From Actinokineospora diospyrosa (lineage in GTDB: Bacteria; Actinomycetota; Actinomycetes; Mycobacteriales; Pseudonocardiaceae), in assembly GCF_024171925.1 (NCBI RefSeq), contig NZ_JAMTCO010000016.1:1-64000 (forward strand): 64,000 bases of DNA, read 5' to 3'. This document shows positions 50,349 to 60,383 of this stretch, one piece after another (positions within the stretch are counted from its first letter, which is position 1; each line of letters begins with the position of its first letter). A program made the translations under genes and the position numbers. The notes under the pieces were generated by a model. The model was not told the origin of the DNA. It searched no databases and saw only the letters and a program-made list of their open reading frames with translations.

Positions 50349-51418
50349 TTCTGCCCGAGGGCGTCGATGAGGACCTGCTGCGGCACAGCACCCACGGCGA
50401 CCCGGCCGTCGGTGGTCACCAGCGCGGTGCCGACCTTGGTCGAGATCACGTACCCGGTACCGAACGGCCCGTTGACCTCCTTGCCGAGCCGCTTGAGCAG
50501 GCTCGTCACGTCGGCGGCCGCGCGCTCACCCGACTGCGGGATCTGCGCGGACAGCAGCGCCGCGGGCACCTGACCGGTGGCGACGGTGTCCCAGCCCTCG
50601 CCGACGATCTTGAGGTTGGCGGACTTGAACAGGCTCTCCTGGTCCGCCTTGGCGCCCTTGTCCTTGGCGGCCCCCTCGGTCACCTTGACGCCCGCGGGCG
50701 GGGTGAAGGTGAACAGCGCCGGGTCCTGCGCGCCGGTGCTGAACTCGGTGAACCCGATCCGCAGCGCGGGCTCGGACTGCCCGTTGGCCAGCACCTCCAG
50801 CCGCAGCGGCACCCTGGTCTGCGAGTCGATGGAGACCCGGACCTCGCGCAGCAGCGTGCGCTCGGTCGGCTTCGGGGTCAGCACCAGCTGGTACACCGGC
50901 CGGTCGGCGACGCGCGCCGTGCCGTCCACCGCGACGGTGCTGTCCTTCTTGATCAGCTCGACGACCTCGCGGGCCGCGGTGGCCGGGTCGGACAGCTTGT
51001 CCGCGGTGTCCTTGCCGTCCTTGTCCTCGCCGCCGGTGAACTTGGTGACCGAGCGGTTCGCCGAGTTCCACAGCCAGGTGGTGGTGCCGTCCTGCACGAA
51101 GGTGCGCTCGCCGCTGCCCTGCTTGAGCGAGATCCGGCCGCGGCCGTTGCCGTCGGTGTAGACCCGGGCGACGTTGTCCCCGGTCGCCTGCGGCAGGCCC
51201 GGGATGGGCAGGCCGATGTCGTTGCGCAGCTCGACCGCGCCAGCCAGCGCCGGGACGTCGGCCTGGATGACCGACTGCACCAGCGCCTCCGCGCTGACCG
51301 GCGGCAGCACCGGTGGGGTCTCGTCGGCCCCGGCCGGGCTCGCGATCAGGACCAGCCCGGCGACCCCCGCCGCCGTCCCCGCCGCCGCGACGGTCAGTGC
51401 CGTCCTCTTCCTGTCCAT
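50345..51418 (-). CDS. LolA-like exported protein
   Basis: A 357-residue protein with signal peptide 1-31 and a single half-barrel domain like LolA/RseB (YTDGNGRGRISLKQGSGERT, WLWNSANRSVTKF). Gram-positive members are thought to bind lipid or hydrophobic ligands outside the cell. ATG 51418 follows GGGAGAG. It diverges from the response regulator gene, and the GCTGAGA repeats between them should control it. First gene of the exporter operon. Confidence 0.85.
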   Translation of the reverse strand: MDRKRTALTVAAAGTAAGVAGLVLIASPAGADETPPVLPPVSAEALVQSVIQADVPALAGAVELRNDIGLPIPGLPQATGDNVARVYTDGNGRGRISLKQGSGERTFVQDGTTTWLWNSANRSVTKFTGGEDKDGKDTADKLSDPATAAREVVELIKKDSTVAVDGTARVADRPVYQLVLTPKPTERTLLREVRVSIDSQTRVPLRLEVLANGQSEPALRIGFTEFSTGAQDPALFTFTPPAGVKVTEGAAKDKGAKADQESLFKSANLKIVGEGWDTVATGQVPAALLSAQIPQSGERAAADVTSLLKRLGKEVNGPFGTGYVISTKVGTALVTTDGRVAVGAVPQQVLIDALGQK

Positions 51419-51473
51419 TGCTCTCTCCCTGTTCGGGTTGTCGTTCCCGCACCGAGAACACTGCGCCCTGGCC

Positions 51474-51520
51474 GCTGAGATGGAGCTGAGAGCGGCCACG
51501 CTGCTGAGAGTCGGCTGAGA
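51474..51520. promoter_or_regulatory. Two pairs of GCTGAGA direct repeats
   Basis: GCTGAGA occurs at 51474-51480, 51485-51491, 51503-51509 and 51514-51520; within each pair the period is 11 bp, one helical turn, as expected for an OmpR-family dimer. They lie between the LolA-like gene and the response regulator gene and probably control both. Confidence 0.8.
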
Positions 51521-51549
51521 GTCCGCGCCCCGCATGAGTCGATAGCGCC

Positions 51550-52284
51550 ATGATGGCACTCGTGAAGCCTCGGGTGCTGGTGGTCGACGACGAGCTCGGT
51601 GTGCGCCGGGCGCTGCAGCGCGGGCTGACCGCCGAGGGAATGGACGTGGTCGTGGCCGCCGACGGGCCCAGTGCCCTGCGGGTGGCGCTGACCGGGGCCT
51701 TCGACGTGATCCTGCTCGACATCATGCTGCCCGGCCTGTCCGGGTACCGGGTGCTGGAGCGGCTGCGCGGCGAGGGCGTGCGCACCCCGGTGCTGCTGGT
51801 GTCGGCCAAGGACGGCGAGGTCGACCAGGCCGACGGGCTTGACCTGGGCGCGGACGGGTACCTGGTCAAGCCGTTCTCGTTCGTGGTGCTGGTCGCCCAG
51901 GTCCGCGCGGTGCTGCGCCGCGGGTCCGACGAGGGCGCCGGGCGGACGCTGCGGCTGGGCAAGCTGGAGGTCGACCGGGGGACGCGGCAGGTCCGCTTCG
52001 GCGGGGTGCCGGTGTCGCTGAGCCCGCGCGAGTTCGCCGTGCTGGACACGCTGGCAGGCCGGGCCGGGTCGGTGGTGACCAAGGACGAGCTGCTGCGCGC
52101 GGTGTGGGGCGACGAGCAGGCCGCGACCCGCAACGCGGTGGAGGTCTACGTCGGCTACCTGCGGCGCAAGCTGGACGCGGCGGGCGCGGACGGCATCGTG
52201 CGGACGGTCCGCGGCCACGGCTACCTGGCCTCGACCACCGACCTGGACGCCGCCATCGACCCGGCCGCCGCCCCACCGAGGTGA
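51550..52284 (+). CDS. OmpR-family response regulator
   Basis: A 244-residue regulator: receiver domain 1-120 with phosphoacceptor Asp in ILLDIMLPG, acidic pair VVDDE and Lys in YLVKPFSF; winged-helix DNA-binding domain 140-230 (TRNAVEVYVGYLRRKLDAAG and VRTVRGHGY). Start could be either of the ATGs at 51550/51553 or GTG 51562. The kinase gene overlaps its stop by four bases. Confidence 0.95.
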   Translation: MMALVKPRVLVVDDELGVRRALQRGLTAEGMDVVVAADGPSALRVALTGAFDVILLDIMLPGLSGYRVLERLRGEGVRTPVLLVSAKDGEVDQADGLDLGADGYLVKPFSFVVLVAQVRAVLRRGSDEGAGRTLRLGKLEVDRGTRQVRFGGVPVSLSPREFAVLDTLAGRAGSVVTKDELLRAVWGDEQAATRNAVEVYVGYLRRKLDAAGADGIVRTVRGHGYLASTTDLDAAIDPAAAPPR

Positions 52285-53612
52285 TCGACTTCCTCTGGCG
52301 CCGCCGCTCGATGCGGTTGCGGGTCACCGCGGTCGCCACAGCGGTGACCCTGGCGGTGCTGATCGCGCTCGCGCTGCTGACCAGCCGCATGATCGGGCCC
52401 TTGTTGGTCCGGTCTGCTGATGATGAGCTCGCGCCTGTTCTATCGCTGGCTGTTGAGGCTGTCGCGGCGGGTAAGTCCCCCGCGGGGGGATCGCCCAACA
52501 TCCACGTGCACGTTCTTGACACTGCCGGGGAGCCAGCTGATGGGCAGCCCGCGCCTGTGTTGTCTTACGCGGACGTGCGCGTCTTAAAGGCGAGCACGCC
52601 TGTCTTGAGGCTCACGGACACGCCGCCTACGCGCTGGCAGGGGACGGTCATTACGGCGCCGGATGGGTCCCAGCGTCTAGTGGTCGTTGGCACCGGATTG
52701 CCTGGTTACTCTGCCGCGCACGGTGGCGCTATCAGGTGGCTCTTGATCGCGGCGGTGATCGTCGCCGCTGCCGGTGCTCTTGCCACCTGGTTCGCGGTCA
52801 GTTCGGCGCTGCGACCTGTGCAAAGGATGCGCCTAGCGGCGACCCGGCTGGGCGCAGGCAAACGTTTGCCTCTACCGACGTCGCACGATGAGCTGCGTGC
52901 CTTGGCCGGGGCTTTGAACGACCTCTTGGCCCGCCGGGACGAGGCTGCCGACCGCCTGCGTCGGTTTACTGGGGATGCCGCCCACGAACTGCGCTCACCC
53001 GTCGCGTCGATCCGGGTCCAGGCAGAGGTGGCCGTCCGGCATCCTGACCCGGAGTTGTCTCAAGAGGTGCTGACTGAGGTCGTCCACGAGTCCGAGCGCC
53101 TATCGGCCTTGGTTGACGGCCTGCTGACCTTGGCTCGCTCGGACGCCGGTGAAGTACCCCCGGCCGAACCGGTAGACCTAACTGCGGCTGCCCAAGCTGC
53201 CGCCGCTCGTTGCCCCGACGACGGCCCAGAAGTTGTCGTCCACACCCCGACGGGCTTGTGTTGGGTCTGGGCAGCCCACAACGAGGTTGACCTGGTCTTG
53301 GACAACCTGCTGCGCAATGCCTGCCGCCACGCCAGCTCCCTGATAACGGTGACGGTGATAGCTGGCCCTACCGTCACCCGCCTGGCAATCGACGACGACG
53401 GCTCCGGCATACCTATAGAGCACAGGCAACGCGTGTTCGACAGGTTCTACCGAGTCCAAGACGACCGCGCCCGCAGTAGTGGAGGCACCGGTCTAGGACT
53501 CGCTCTGGTGGCCGAAGTCGTCCGACGACGCGGCGGGACCGTGCGCGTGTCGGAGTCTCCGGAAGGCGGCGCCCGATTCCTGGTGAGTTGGCGAACCACG
53601 TCGGTGTCGTAA
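52281..53612 (+). CDS. Sensor histidine kinase
   Basis: A 443-residue kinase with two membrane helices (about 15-37 and 150-172) bracketing an extracellular domain of about 110 residues, a HAMP segment, the dimerisation H-box AAHELRSPVASIRVQAE, N-box NLLRNACRHA, and G-boxes DDDGSGIP and GGTGLGLAL. GTG 52281 overlaps the regulator stop (GTGA). Codon usage shifts to fewer GC-ending codons soon after the first helix. Confidence 0.94.
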   Translation: MIDFLWRRRSMRLRVTAVATAVTLAVLIALALLTSRMIGPLLVRSADDELAPVLSLAVEAVAAGKSPAGGSPNIHVHVLDTAGEPADGQPAPVLSYADVRVLKASTPVLRLTDTPPTRWQGTVITAPDGSQRLVVVGTGLPGYSAAHGGAIRWLLIAAVIVAAAGALATWFAVSSALRPVQRMRLAATRLGAGKRLPLPTSHDELRALAGALNDLLARRDEAADRLRRFTGDAAHELRSPVASIRVQAEVAVRHPDPELSQEVLTEVVHESERLSALVDGLLTLARSDAGEVPPAEPVDLTAAAQAAAARCPDDGPEVVVHTPTGLCWVWAAHNEVDLVLDNLLRNACRHASSLITVTVIAGPTVTRLAIDDDGSGIPIEHRQRVFDRFYRVQDDRARSSGGTGLGLALVAEVVRRRGGTVRVSESPEGGARFLVSWRTTSVS

Positions 53613-53623
53613 GGATGACCGGC

Positions 53624-54004
53624 ATGCGCGTAGTGGTGGGGACAGCGATCGTTGGCTCGCACGGCCTCTTGGCGCAAGAGCGCGCGTTTCCGCCTGAGGT
53701 GGCGGGGATGTGGGAGGTGCCGGGGGGACGGGTGGAGCCGGGGGAGACGGACGAAGAGGCCGTCCGCCGGGAGTGCATGGAGGAGTTGGGCGTGACGGTG
53801 GCCGTGGGGGAGAGGGTCGGCCCAGACGTGCCGTTGCGCGATGACTTGGTGCTGCGCGTCTATAGGGCGTCACTGGTCGACGGCGAACCCATCGCCCGCG
53901 AACACCGAACCTTGCGCTGGCTCACAGCGGCAGACCTACCGACCGTCGAGTGGCTTCCGGCGGATCGGGTACTGCTACCCGCCTTGCGTGCGCTGTTGCC
54001 GTAA
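53624..54004 (+). CDS. Nudix (MutT-like) hydrolase
   Basis: A 126-residue hydrolase with the full Nudix box GGRVEPGETDEEAVRRECME followed by ELGV. MutT-type length; it could hydrolyse oxidised dGTP or other nucleoside diphosphate derivatives. ATG 53624 with AAGGA eight bases before is preferred; ATG 53615 is the alternative. Lies twelve bases after the kinase gene. Confidence 0.88.
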   Translation: MRVVVGTAIVGSHGLLAQERAFPPEVAGMWEVPGGRVEPGETDEEAVRRECMEELGVTVAVGERVGPDVPLRDDLVLRVYRASLVDGEPIAREHRTLRWLTAADLPTVEWLPADRVLLPALRALLP

Positions 54005-54060
54005 GAGCTTGTCTGCCGTTAGGGAGGACGTGCCGCCGCGGTCGGCGCGCCCCGAACGAC

Positions 54061-54255
54061 TCAGGCGGACAGCTCGACCTGGATGAGGTTGACCAAGGTC
54101 TCCAACGCGTCCCTGCTGAACCGCACGGTCAGGTCCTGCCCGGTGATCGTCTCGTTGAAGTGCACGTCGACGCCGTCGGTGTCGGTCTCGAGGCGGATGG
54201 GGCAGTCGGCGGTGATGGTGACGAAGGTGTCGACGATGACGGGACCCTGGCGCAT
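54061..54255 (-). CDS. Small conserved-looking protein in the XRE-DUF397 locus
   Basis: A 64-residue, beta-rich acidic protein (MRQGPVIVDTFVTITADCPI...). AGGAGA precedes the ATG. It diverges from the XRE gene across the TACATG(T/C)AT repeats. I do not recognise the family; proximity suggests membership in the XRE-DUF397 module. Confidence 0.6.
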   Translation of the reverse strand: MRQGPVIVDTFVTITADCPIRLETDTDGVDVHFNETITGQDLTVRFSRDALETLVNLIQVELSA

Positions 54256-54334
54256 GGTTTCTCCTGGTTGGTGGGGCCGAGATCGCGCTCCGGTGATACC
54301 TGGCTACGCTGCGGAGGCGACCTCGGTGGTGTGG

Positions 54335-54372
54335 GTTACATGTATCCCATAACCTAGGGGGTACATGCATCC
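54335..54372. promoter_or_regulatory. Direct repeats in XRE divergent promoter
   Basis: GTTACATGTATCC (54335-54347) and GGTACATGCATCC (54360-54372) are near-identical, period 25 bp, each with a palindromic TACATGTA-like core. They lie between the 64-residue gene and the XRE gene; the XRE protein is the likely binder. Confidence 0.6.
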
Positions 54373-54461
54373 TGAACTAGACGCCCGATCGGGTGTAGTT
54401 CCCCCCAGCGCAACGAGATGGTGGGATGGCTATAGCCGTGCCCACAACGACAGGAGAATCG

Positions 54462-55337
54462 ATGGCGAAGGGCGCAGCCACCATGCCCCGAGTCTTCCTC
54501 GGCGTGGCCCTGGCCCAACTCCGCGCCGACGCGGGCATCTCCCTGGAGACCGCCGCCAAACACGTCGGCAAGTCCCGCCAACGCCTGATGAACCTCCTCG
54601 AGGGCCGCGCCACCTTCACGGCGGAGGAACTGCGCCACCTGGCCGAGTTCCTCGGCGCCACCGGCGACCGCCTGTCCGAGCTGGAAGCCCTCGGCGCCGA
54701 AGCCCGCAAGTCCCCCACCGGCGACCCCTACACCGACATCGGCCCTGAATCCTGGCGCCGGGTCGCGTATCTGGAAGCAGGCGCTACCTCGATTCAGGCC
54801 TACGAGAACGGTGTGTTCCCCGGTCTCGTGCAGAACAGCGAGTACATCACCGCGCAGACACGTGTGAACGACGGTGTCTGGCTCGATCCGATGGATGATC
54901 GCGCACGGGCCAGCGCTGTCGCGGCTCGGCTGGAGCGGCAGCGGCGAGTGCTTGAAGATCCCCGCACGAAGACGGTGAGCGTCTTCTTCAATGAAGACAC
55001 ATTCAACGCGGGCTTGGGCAGCAAGGAGATCATGTCCGCGCAGTGCGCGCACATGATCTCCTTGCTCGAGATGCATTCGAATCTGGAGATTCGCATCATC
55101 CCAAGTCCCAGTTGGGACAACCCTTTGACGAACAGCCTCATCTTGTTTGGTTTCGGAGAGTGGCTCCGACCGATCGGCTTCCAGTCTGTCCAGTATGGAC
55201 CGTCGACATACCTGGACAAGGATGAAGACACCGCGCGCATGGCGCGCGCGTTCGATCGGCTGCGGGATCTCACGCTCAGCCGCGACGAGTCCCAGAAGCT
55301 GATCGCCGCGAAACAAGAAGGGTTTGGCAAACCATGA
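54462..55337 (+). CDS. XRE regulator with DUF5753 domain
   Basis: A 291-residue protein: an HTH_31-type helix-turn-helix (residues 10-75, SLETAAKHVGKSRQRLMNLL) and a C-terminal DUF5753 domain (YENGVFPGLVQNSEYITAQT, RLERQRRVLED and GPSTYLDKDEDTARM). This family is paired with DUF397 proteins across Pseudonocardiaceae and Streptomyces, as a two-part switch in development or phage defence. ATG 54462 has AGGAGA. Overlaps the next gene (ATGA). Confidence 0.92.
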   Translation: MAKGAATMPRVFLGVALAQLRADAGISLETAAKHVGKSRQRLMNLLEGRATFTAEELRHLAEFLGATGDRLSELEALGAEARKSPTGDPYTDIGPESWRRVAYLEAGATSIQAYENGVFPGLVQNSEYITAQTRVNDGVWLDPMDDRARASAVAARLERQRRVLEDPRTKTVSVFFNEDTFNAGLGSKEIMSAQCAHMISLLEMHSNLEIRIIPSPSWDNPLTNSLILFGFGEWLRPIGFQSVQYGPSTYLDKDEDTARMARAFDRLRDLTLSRDESQKLIAAKQEGFGKP

Positions 55338-55516
55338 ACGGTCCCCAAGACACCGGTTGGTTCAAGAGCAGCTTCAGCAACACTTCCAACGACAACTGCG
55401 TCGAGGTGCGCTTCATCGGAGGCGTCCCAGTAGCGGTCCGCGACTCCAAGAACCCCTCTGCAGGGCTGCACGCCACCTCGGCCGCCTGGGCACACCTAGT
55501 CCGGTCCGTCCGATGA
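55334..55516 (+). CDS. DUF397 protein, first copy
   Basis: A 60-residue DUF397 protein with the complete WFKSSFSN..NDNCVEVRF..VAVRDSKNPS pattern. Its ATG overlaps the XRE stop and its stop overlaps the start of the second copy. DUF397 products are the partners of the adjacent XRE proteins, probably antagonising them. Confidence 0.9.
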   Translation: MNGPQDTGWFKSSFSNTSNDNCVEVRFIGGVPVAVRDSKNPSAGLHATSAAWAHLVRSVR

Positions 55517-55677
55517 CCACCAAGTGGTTCAAGAGCAGCTTCAGCGGCGCTGCCAACGACAACTGCGTCGAAGTCCGCTTCACCGAGGGCCCTGTCGCCG
55601 TTCGCGACTCCAAGAACCCCTCCGCCACCCTCGCCATCCCCACCTGGCGCCAGTTCCTCTCCTCCCTCACCCGCTGA
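55513..55677 (+). CDS. DUF397 protein, second copy
   Basis: A 54-residue paralogue of the preceding gene with the same WFKSSFSG, NDNCVEVRF and VRDSKNPS blocks. The DNA of the two copies is nearly identical over those blocks, so this is a recent tandem duplication. The C-terminal tails differ. Confidence 0.9.
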   Translation: MTTKWFKSSFSGAANDNCVEVRFTEGPVAVRDSKNPSATLAIPTWRQFLSSLTR

Positions 55678-55746
55678 CCCCTCGCCCGGGGGCGCCGACC
55701 CGCGCCCTCGGGCCTCCAGCCCACCCGACGTGGCATGCTCGGCGGT

Positions 55747-56433
55747 GTGGATTACACCGTGCCGCCATGGGTGTTGAGCTGGGACGAGGTTGATCCGGGT
55801 CGCCATCCCTTCGACGTCGGCCCGGTGCACGAGGTTGTCCGGGAGTTGGCCCCGGCTGTGCCCGCACCGCTTTCCGCCGAGGAGGAAGCGGCTCTCGACT
55901 GGTCGGAAGATCCGGGCTTGCTGTGGACAAACACCGTGACCGCGAGCCTGATGGATCGCTACGGTTCCTGGGCCATCGGGTGGAGTTGGGGCAAGGAAGA
56001 GAGCGACTACGGCGGTGGCCCGGTGGGTAGTTGGTGCTGCATGGCGGATTCCATCACCACCACCGAGGAAACCGTTGTCCGGGTGGCCGATTCGCTGATC
56101 GAGTGGCGCGGGTGGCTGGAAGAACTCGCCGAGTGCTTCGAGCGGTTCCCGTTGGCGGAACTCGTGGACCCCGAACGGTTCCAGGCATGGGAACGCGGCG
56201 CGGTCTGGTTGGTGCACCACGTGGTGGAGCGCACCGGCGCGGGTGACGCCTGGTACCGGCATTGCGCACAAGTGCTGACCTGGTTCCTGTCGCGCTGGGG
56301 CGTGTCCGGCGACGTCGCGGCGCAGATGGTCGAGCAGGCGATCGGCGGCCGGTTCGACAGTTGGGTCACGCCTGCCGACACCCTGGTGGACGACGTCGCC
56401 CGCCACATCGCCCGCGCCGCCACCAGTCCGTGA
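55747..56433 (+). CDS. Partner protein of the Fic gene
   Basis: A 228-residue acidic, Trp-rich protein without membrane helices (strings VPPWVLSWDEVDPG, WAIGWSWGKEESD, WEERG-like repeats of Trp). No family recognised. CATGCT (55734-55739) seven bases before GTG 55747 suggests a leaderless start; ATG 55735 is the alternative. Its stop overlaps the Fic gene start by four bases, so the two are made together. It may be the antitoxin or an activity partner of Fic; the canonical inhibitory S/TxxxE(G/N) motif was not found. Confidence 0.7.
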   Translation: MDYTVPPWVLSWDEVDPGRHPFDVGPVHEVVRELAPAVPAPLSAEEEAALDWSEDPGLLWTNTVTASLMDRYGSWAIGWSWGKEESDYGGGPVGSWCCMADSITTTEETVVRVADSLIEWRGWLEELAECFERFPLAELVDPERFQAWERGAVWLVHHVVERTGAGDAWYRHCAQVLTWFLSRWGVSGDVAAQMVEQAIGGRFDSWVTPADTLVDDVARHIARAATSP

Positions 56434-57062
56434 TCGATCACCTGCGCATCTGGTGCCAGATCCGCGAACAGGTCCCCTGGCACGACATCCGCCACGGCCC
56501 CGGCTGGCCCCACACCCCCGTCCAACCGCGCCGCGACGGCCTGATCCACCGAATCACCACCGTCGACCACGCCCGTGACCCCGCACGGGCGCAACGACTC
56601 CTGGCCGCGTACGACCAATTCCGCGCCGATACCGCCAGACCCCTTGACTTCGGCCTTCTCGCCCAATGGCAAAAAACCGTCCTAGGTGTAGACCACGTGC
56701 CATTCCGCAGCGGCCCAGCATTCGCCAAGGCCGGTCGCGAGCACTACGGCCTCGACCCCGATACCCCGGCCCTCTTCGACCTCTGCCTGGCAGGCGCCGA
56801 AGATCCCACTCTCCCCATCGCATCCCGCGCCGCCCGCGCCTACCTGGACATCTGCTTCTTCCACCCCTTCCCCGACGGCAATGCCCGCTCAGCCCTCCTG
56901 GCCCTCACCTTCGTCCTGGCCAAGCACAACATCGTCCTCGACCAAGTAGGCCCCCTCACCCTCCAACGCCCCGCCAACGATCCCAACGGCGCCCACGGCC
57001 TAGCCACCCTCGTCGTCACCCTGATCGAAAACACCCAACGCCGCGCCGCTTCCGCCCTATAG
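56430..57062 (+). CDS. Fic/DOC family protein
   Basis: A 210-residue protein with the Fic core HPFPDGNARSALL near residue 147, corresponding to HPFx(D/E)GN(G/K)R. Catalytic His, Phe, Asp, Gly, Asn and Arg are intact, while the usual Gly after Asn is Ala. Such enzymes usually AMPylate or otherwise modify a target protein Tyr/Ser/Thr. GTG start overlaps the upstream partner stop. No clear inhibitory motif is visible within the protein; TLIENTQ near the C-terminus is one residue short of it. Confidence 0.85.
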   Translation: MIDHLRIWCQIREQVPWHDIRHGPGWPHTPVQPRRDGLIHRITTVDHARDPARAQRLLAAYDQFRADTARPLDFGLLAQWQKTVLGVDHVPFRSGPAFAKAGREHYGLDPDTPALFDLCLAGAEDPTLPIASRAARAYLDICFFHPFPDGNARSALLALTFVLAKHNIVLDQVGPLTLQRPANDPNGAHGLATLVVTLIENTQRRAASAL

Positions 57063-57138
57063 CCGGACCCCACGGATCGGCGACTTAGCGCCACCCAACG
57101 CTCATCCACCTTCCATCGCGCACGCCCGCTGAGGCGAA

Positions 57139-57166
57139 TTCACGAACTGGCGGAGGCTCCTAAGCT
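57139..57166 (+). promoter_or_regulatory. Promoter of the deaminase toxin locus
   Basis: TTCACG (57139-57144), a 16-bp spacer and TAAGCT (57161-57166) form a plausible sigma-70-type promoter. The GTG start at 57173 is six bases after the -10, so the transcript would be leaderless. Confidence 0.5.
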
Positions 57167-57172
57167 GACACT

Positions 57173-57859
57173 GTGTCCATCGCCGAGTCCGCACAGCGGT
57201 TGGCAAGGCTCGCCGCGTCAGTAGCGGATCTGCAGCGCTTCCTCAAGGACTGGCATCGTGGGTTGGACGCGGTGGATAGAGACATCGCAGCACTTCTAGG
57301 GCCGTCTTCGCGAACAGTGGACATCAATGCCGCACTCGGACGAGCCGAACGCTGCCTACAAGACCTGGACGCCGTACTCGATCAGGTCTCAGACAAGATC
57401 CGTGCTATTGCGGATCACCACCTCGGCAACCAAGGGACCAGTCCGGGCGCTGATAGGCACGACCTCCGTGCTGGCCTTCCTCCAGACTTACCGCGCACGA
57501 AGGACCGCGTGTGACGACGACCGTCCGCAAAGACACACGGGCGGTGGAGTGGGTCAGACGGACGAGTTCGCGAAGAGATCAGCGGATGGGACGACAAGTA
57601 CCACGCGGCTGTCCGGTGGTTCAAGGATCAGCCGGGCGCGAGAGTTCCGATGTCAGCCGCCGACGTGGAGGTCAAAGTGGCTGTGCACATGCGCGACAAC
57701 GCGATCAGCGAGGTGACGCTCGCGATCAACAACATTCCGTGTGTCGGTGAGTGGGGGTGCGACGCTTTGGTTCCTCGGATCCTGCCGCGTGGATACACTT
57801 TGACGATCCACGGATCTGGCGGATTTCATGCTGTGTATCGGGGGGAGGCGAGTCCATGA
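57173..57859 (+). pseudogene. DddA-like (SCP1.201-type) cytidine deaminase toxin, interrupted
   Basis: One reading frame from GTG 57173 to TGA 57859 is broken only by an in-frame TGA at 57512-57514. Before it: a 113-residue helical, WXG/secretion-like N-part (MSIAESAQRLARLAASVADL). After it, in the same frame, KTHGRWSGSDG... and the deaminase core SAADVEVKVAVHMRD, INNIPCVGEWGCDALVP and LPRGYTLTIHG. Both Cys ligands are present but the usual HxE has become DVE, so activity is doubtful even without the stop. The only later in-frame start, ATG 57650, would drop the first part of the domain. A CGA to TGA change would explain the stop. The following Imm1 gene is intact. Confidence 0.75.
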
Positions 57860-58260
57860 CCGGGGCCAGGGTCTACTTCGAGGGGGATGATCCCCTCATC
57901 CTCCGCACCGCCGACGAGGTGACGGCGTTTCTCGACGTCGTCCAGGCGGGTTCACGAGAGCACGAGTTGCCGCTGTTCACCCAGTGGTACCTCGACGCCG
58001 ACCCCGGGGCGGTTGAGTTCGGGGTCGGCGTCAATGGCGATCGCGGGGCTCTCACCTTCTCCGGTGGGAACTGGCCAGGCCTGTGGTTCAGCCAAGGCAC
58101 TTCCTCGACGGAGGGCCTGCTCAGCTATGACTACATGGGTCACGAACGGCCGGTCCCGGCCTCCAGCGAGGTCCCCTTCGACGACGTCGGCCGGGCCGCG
58201 GTGGAGTTTCTCACCACCGGGGCCCGGCCGACGTGCGTGAAGTGGGTGGAGCTGGGGTGA
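57856..58260 (+). CDS. Imm1 family immunity protein
   Basis: A 134-residue protein with the Imm1 pattern: LRTADEVTAFLDVV near the start, GVGVNGDRGALTFSG in the middle and PFDDVGRAAVEFLTTGARP at the end. Imm1 members neutralise SCP1.201-type deaminase toxins, and here the ATG overlaps the toxin stop (ATGA) with a strong GGGGGAGG. The immunity gene appears functional while the toxin is not, a state seen when a cell keeps protection against kin. Confidence 0.9.
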   Translation: MTGARVYFEGDDPLILRTADEVTAFLDVVQAGSREHELPLFTQWYLDADPGAVEFGVGVNGDRGALTFSGGNWPGLWFSQGTSSTEGLLSYDYMGHERPVPASSEVPFDDVGRAAVEFLTTGARPTCVKWVELG

Positions 58261-60180
<1,920 letters not shown>

Positions 60181-60329
60181 GCGCGTGCTCCCGGTTCCTT
60201 GCTCTGGCGGTTGAGGGCGGCCCGGGCATGTGTCACGTGGCAGGGCGCCCGCGCAGCTGATGAGCTGCTGATGGCGTACACCAGGATACCCCGTGGGGTG
60301 GTGTGAGCAGCACCACGCACGGGATCAAG

Positions 60330-60348
60330 GAAGGTTAACCTAACCTCA
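60330..60348. promoter_or_regulatory. IdeR/DmdR1-like iron box
   Basis: The 19 bases from 60330 contain AGGTTAACCTAACCT and match the TTAGGTTAGGCTAACCTAA consensus at 14 of 19 positions. It lies 36 bases upstream of the Cys-rich small gene, so iron-dependent repression of that gene is likely. It might also influence typA, which diverges. Confidence 0.65.
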
Positions 60349-60383
60349 GTTGCGGGATTTCGCCGGAGCGTTGGGGGTGTGAC

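Noticed and set aside
57511..57750. A GTG-started frame at 57511 as a separate gene
   Set aside because: Its product is Arg/Gly/Ser-rich nonsense; the deaminase domain is in the adjacent frame.
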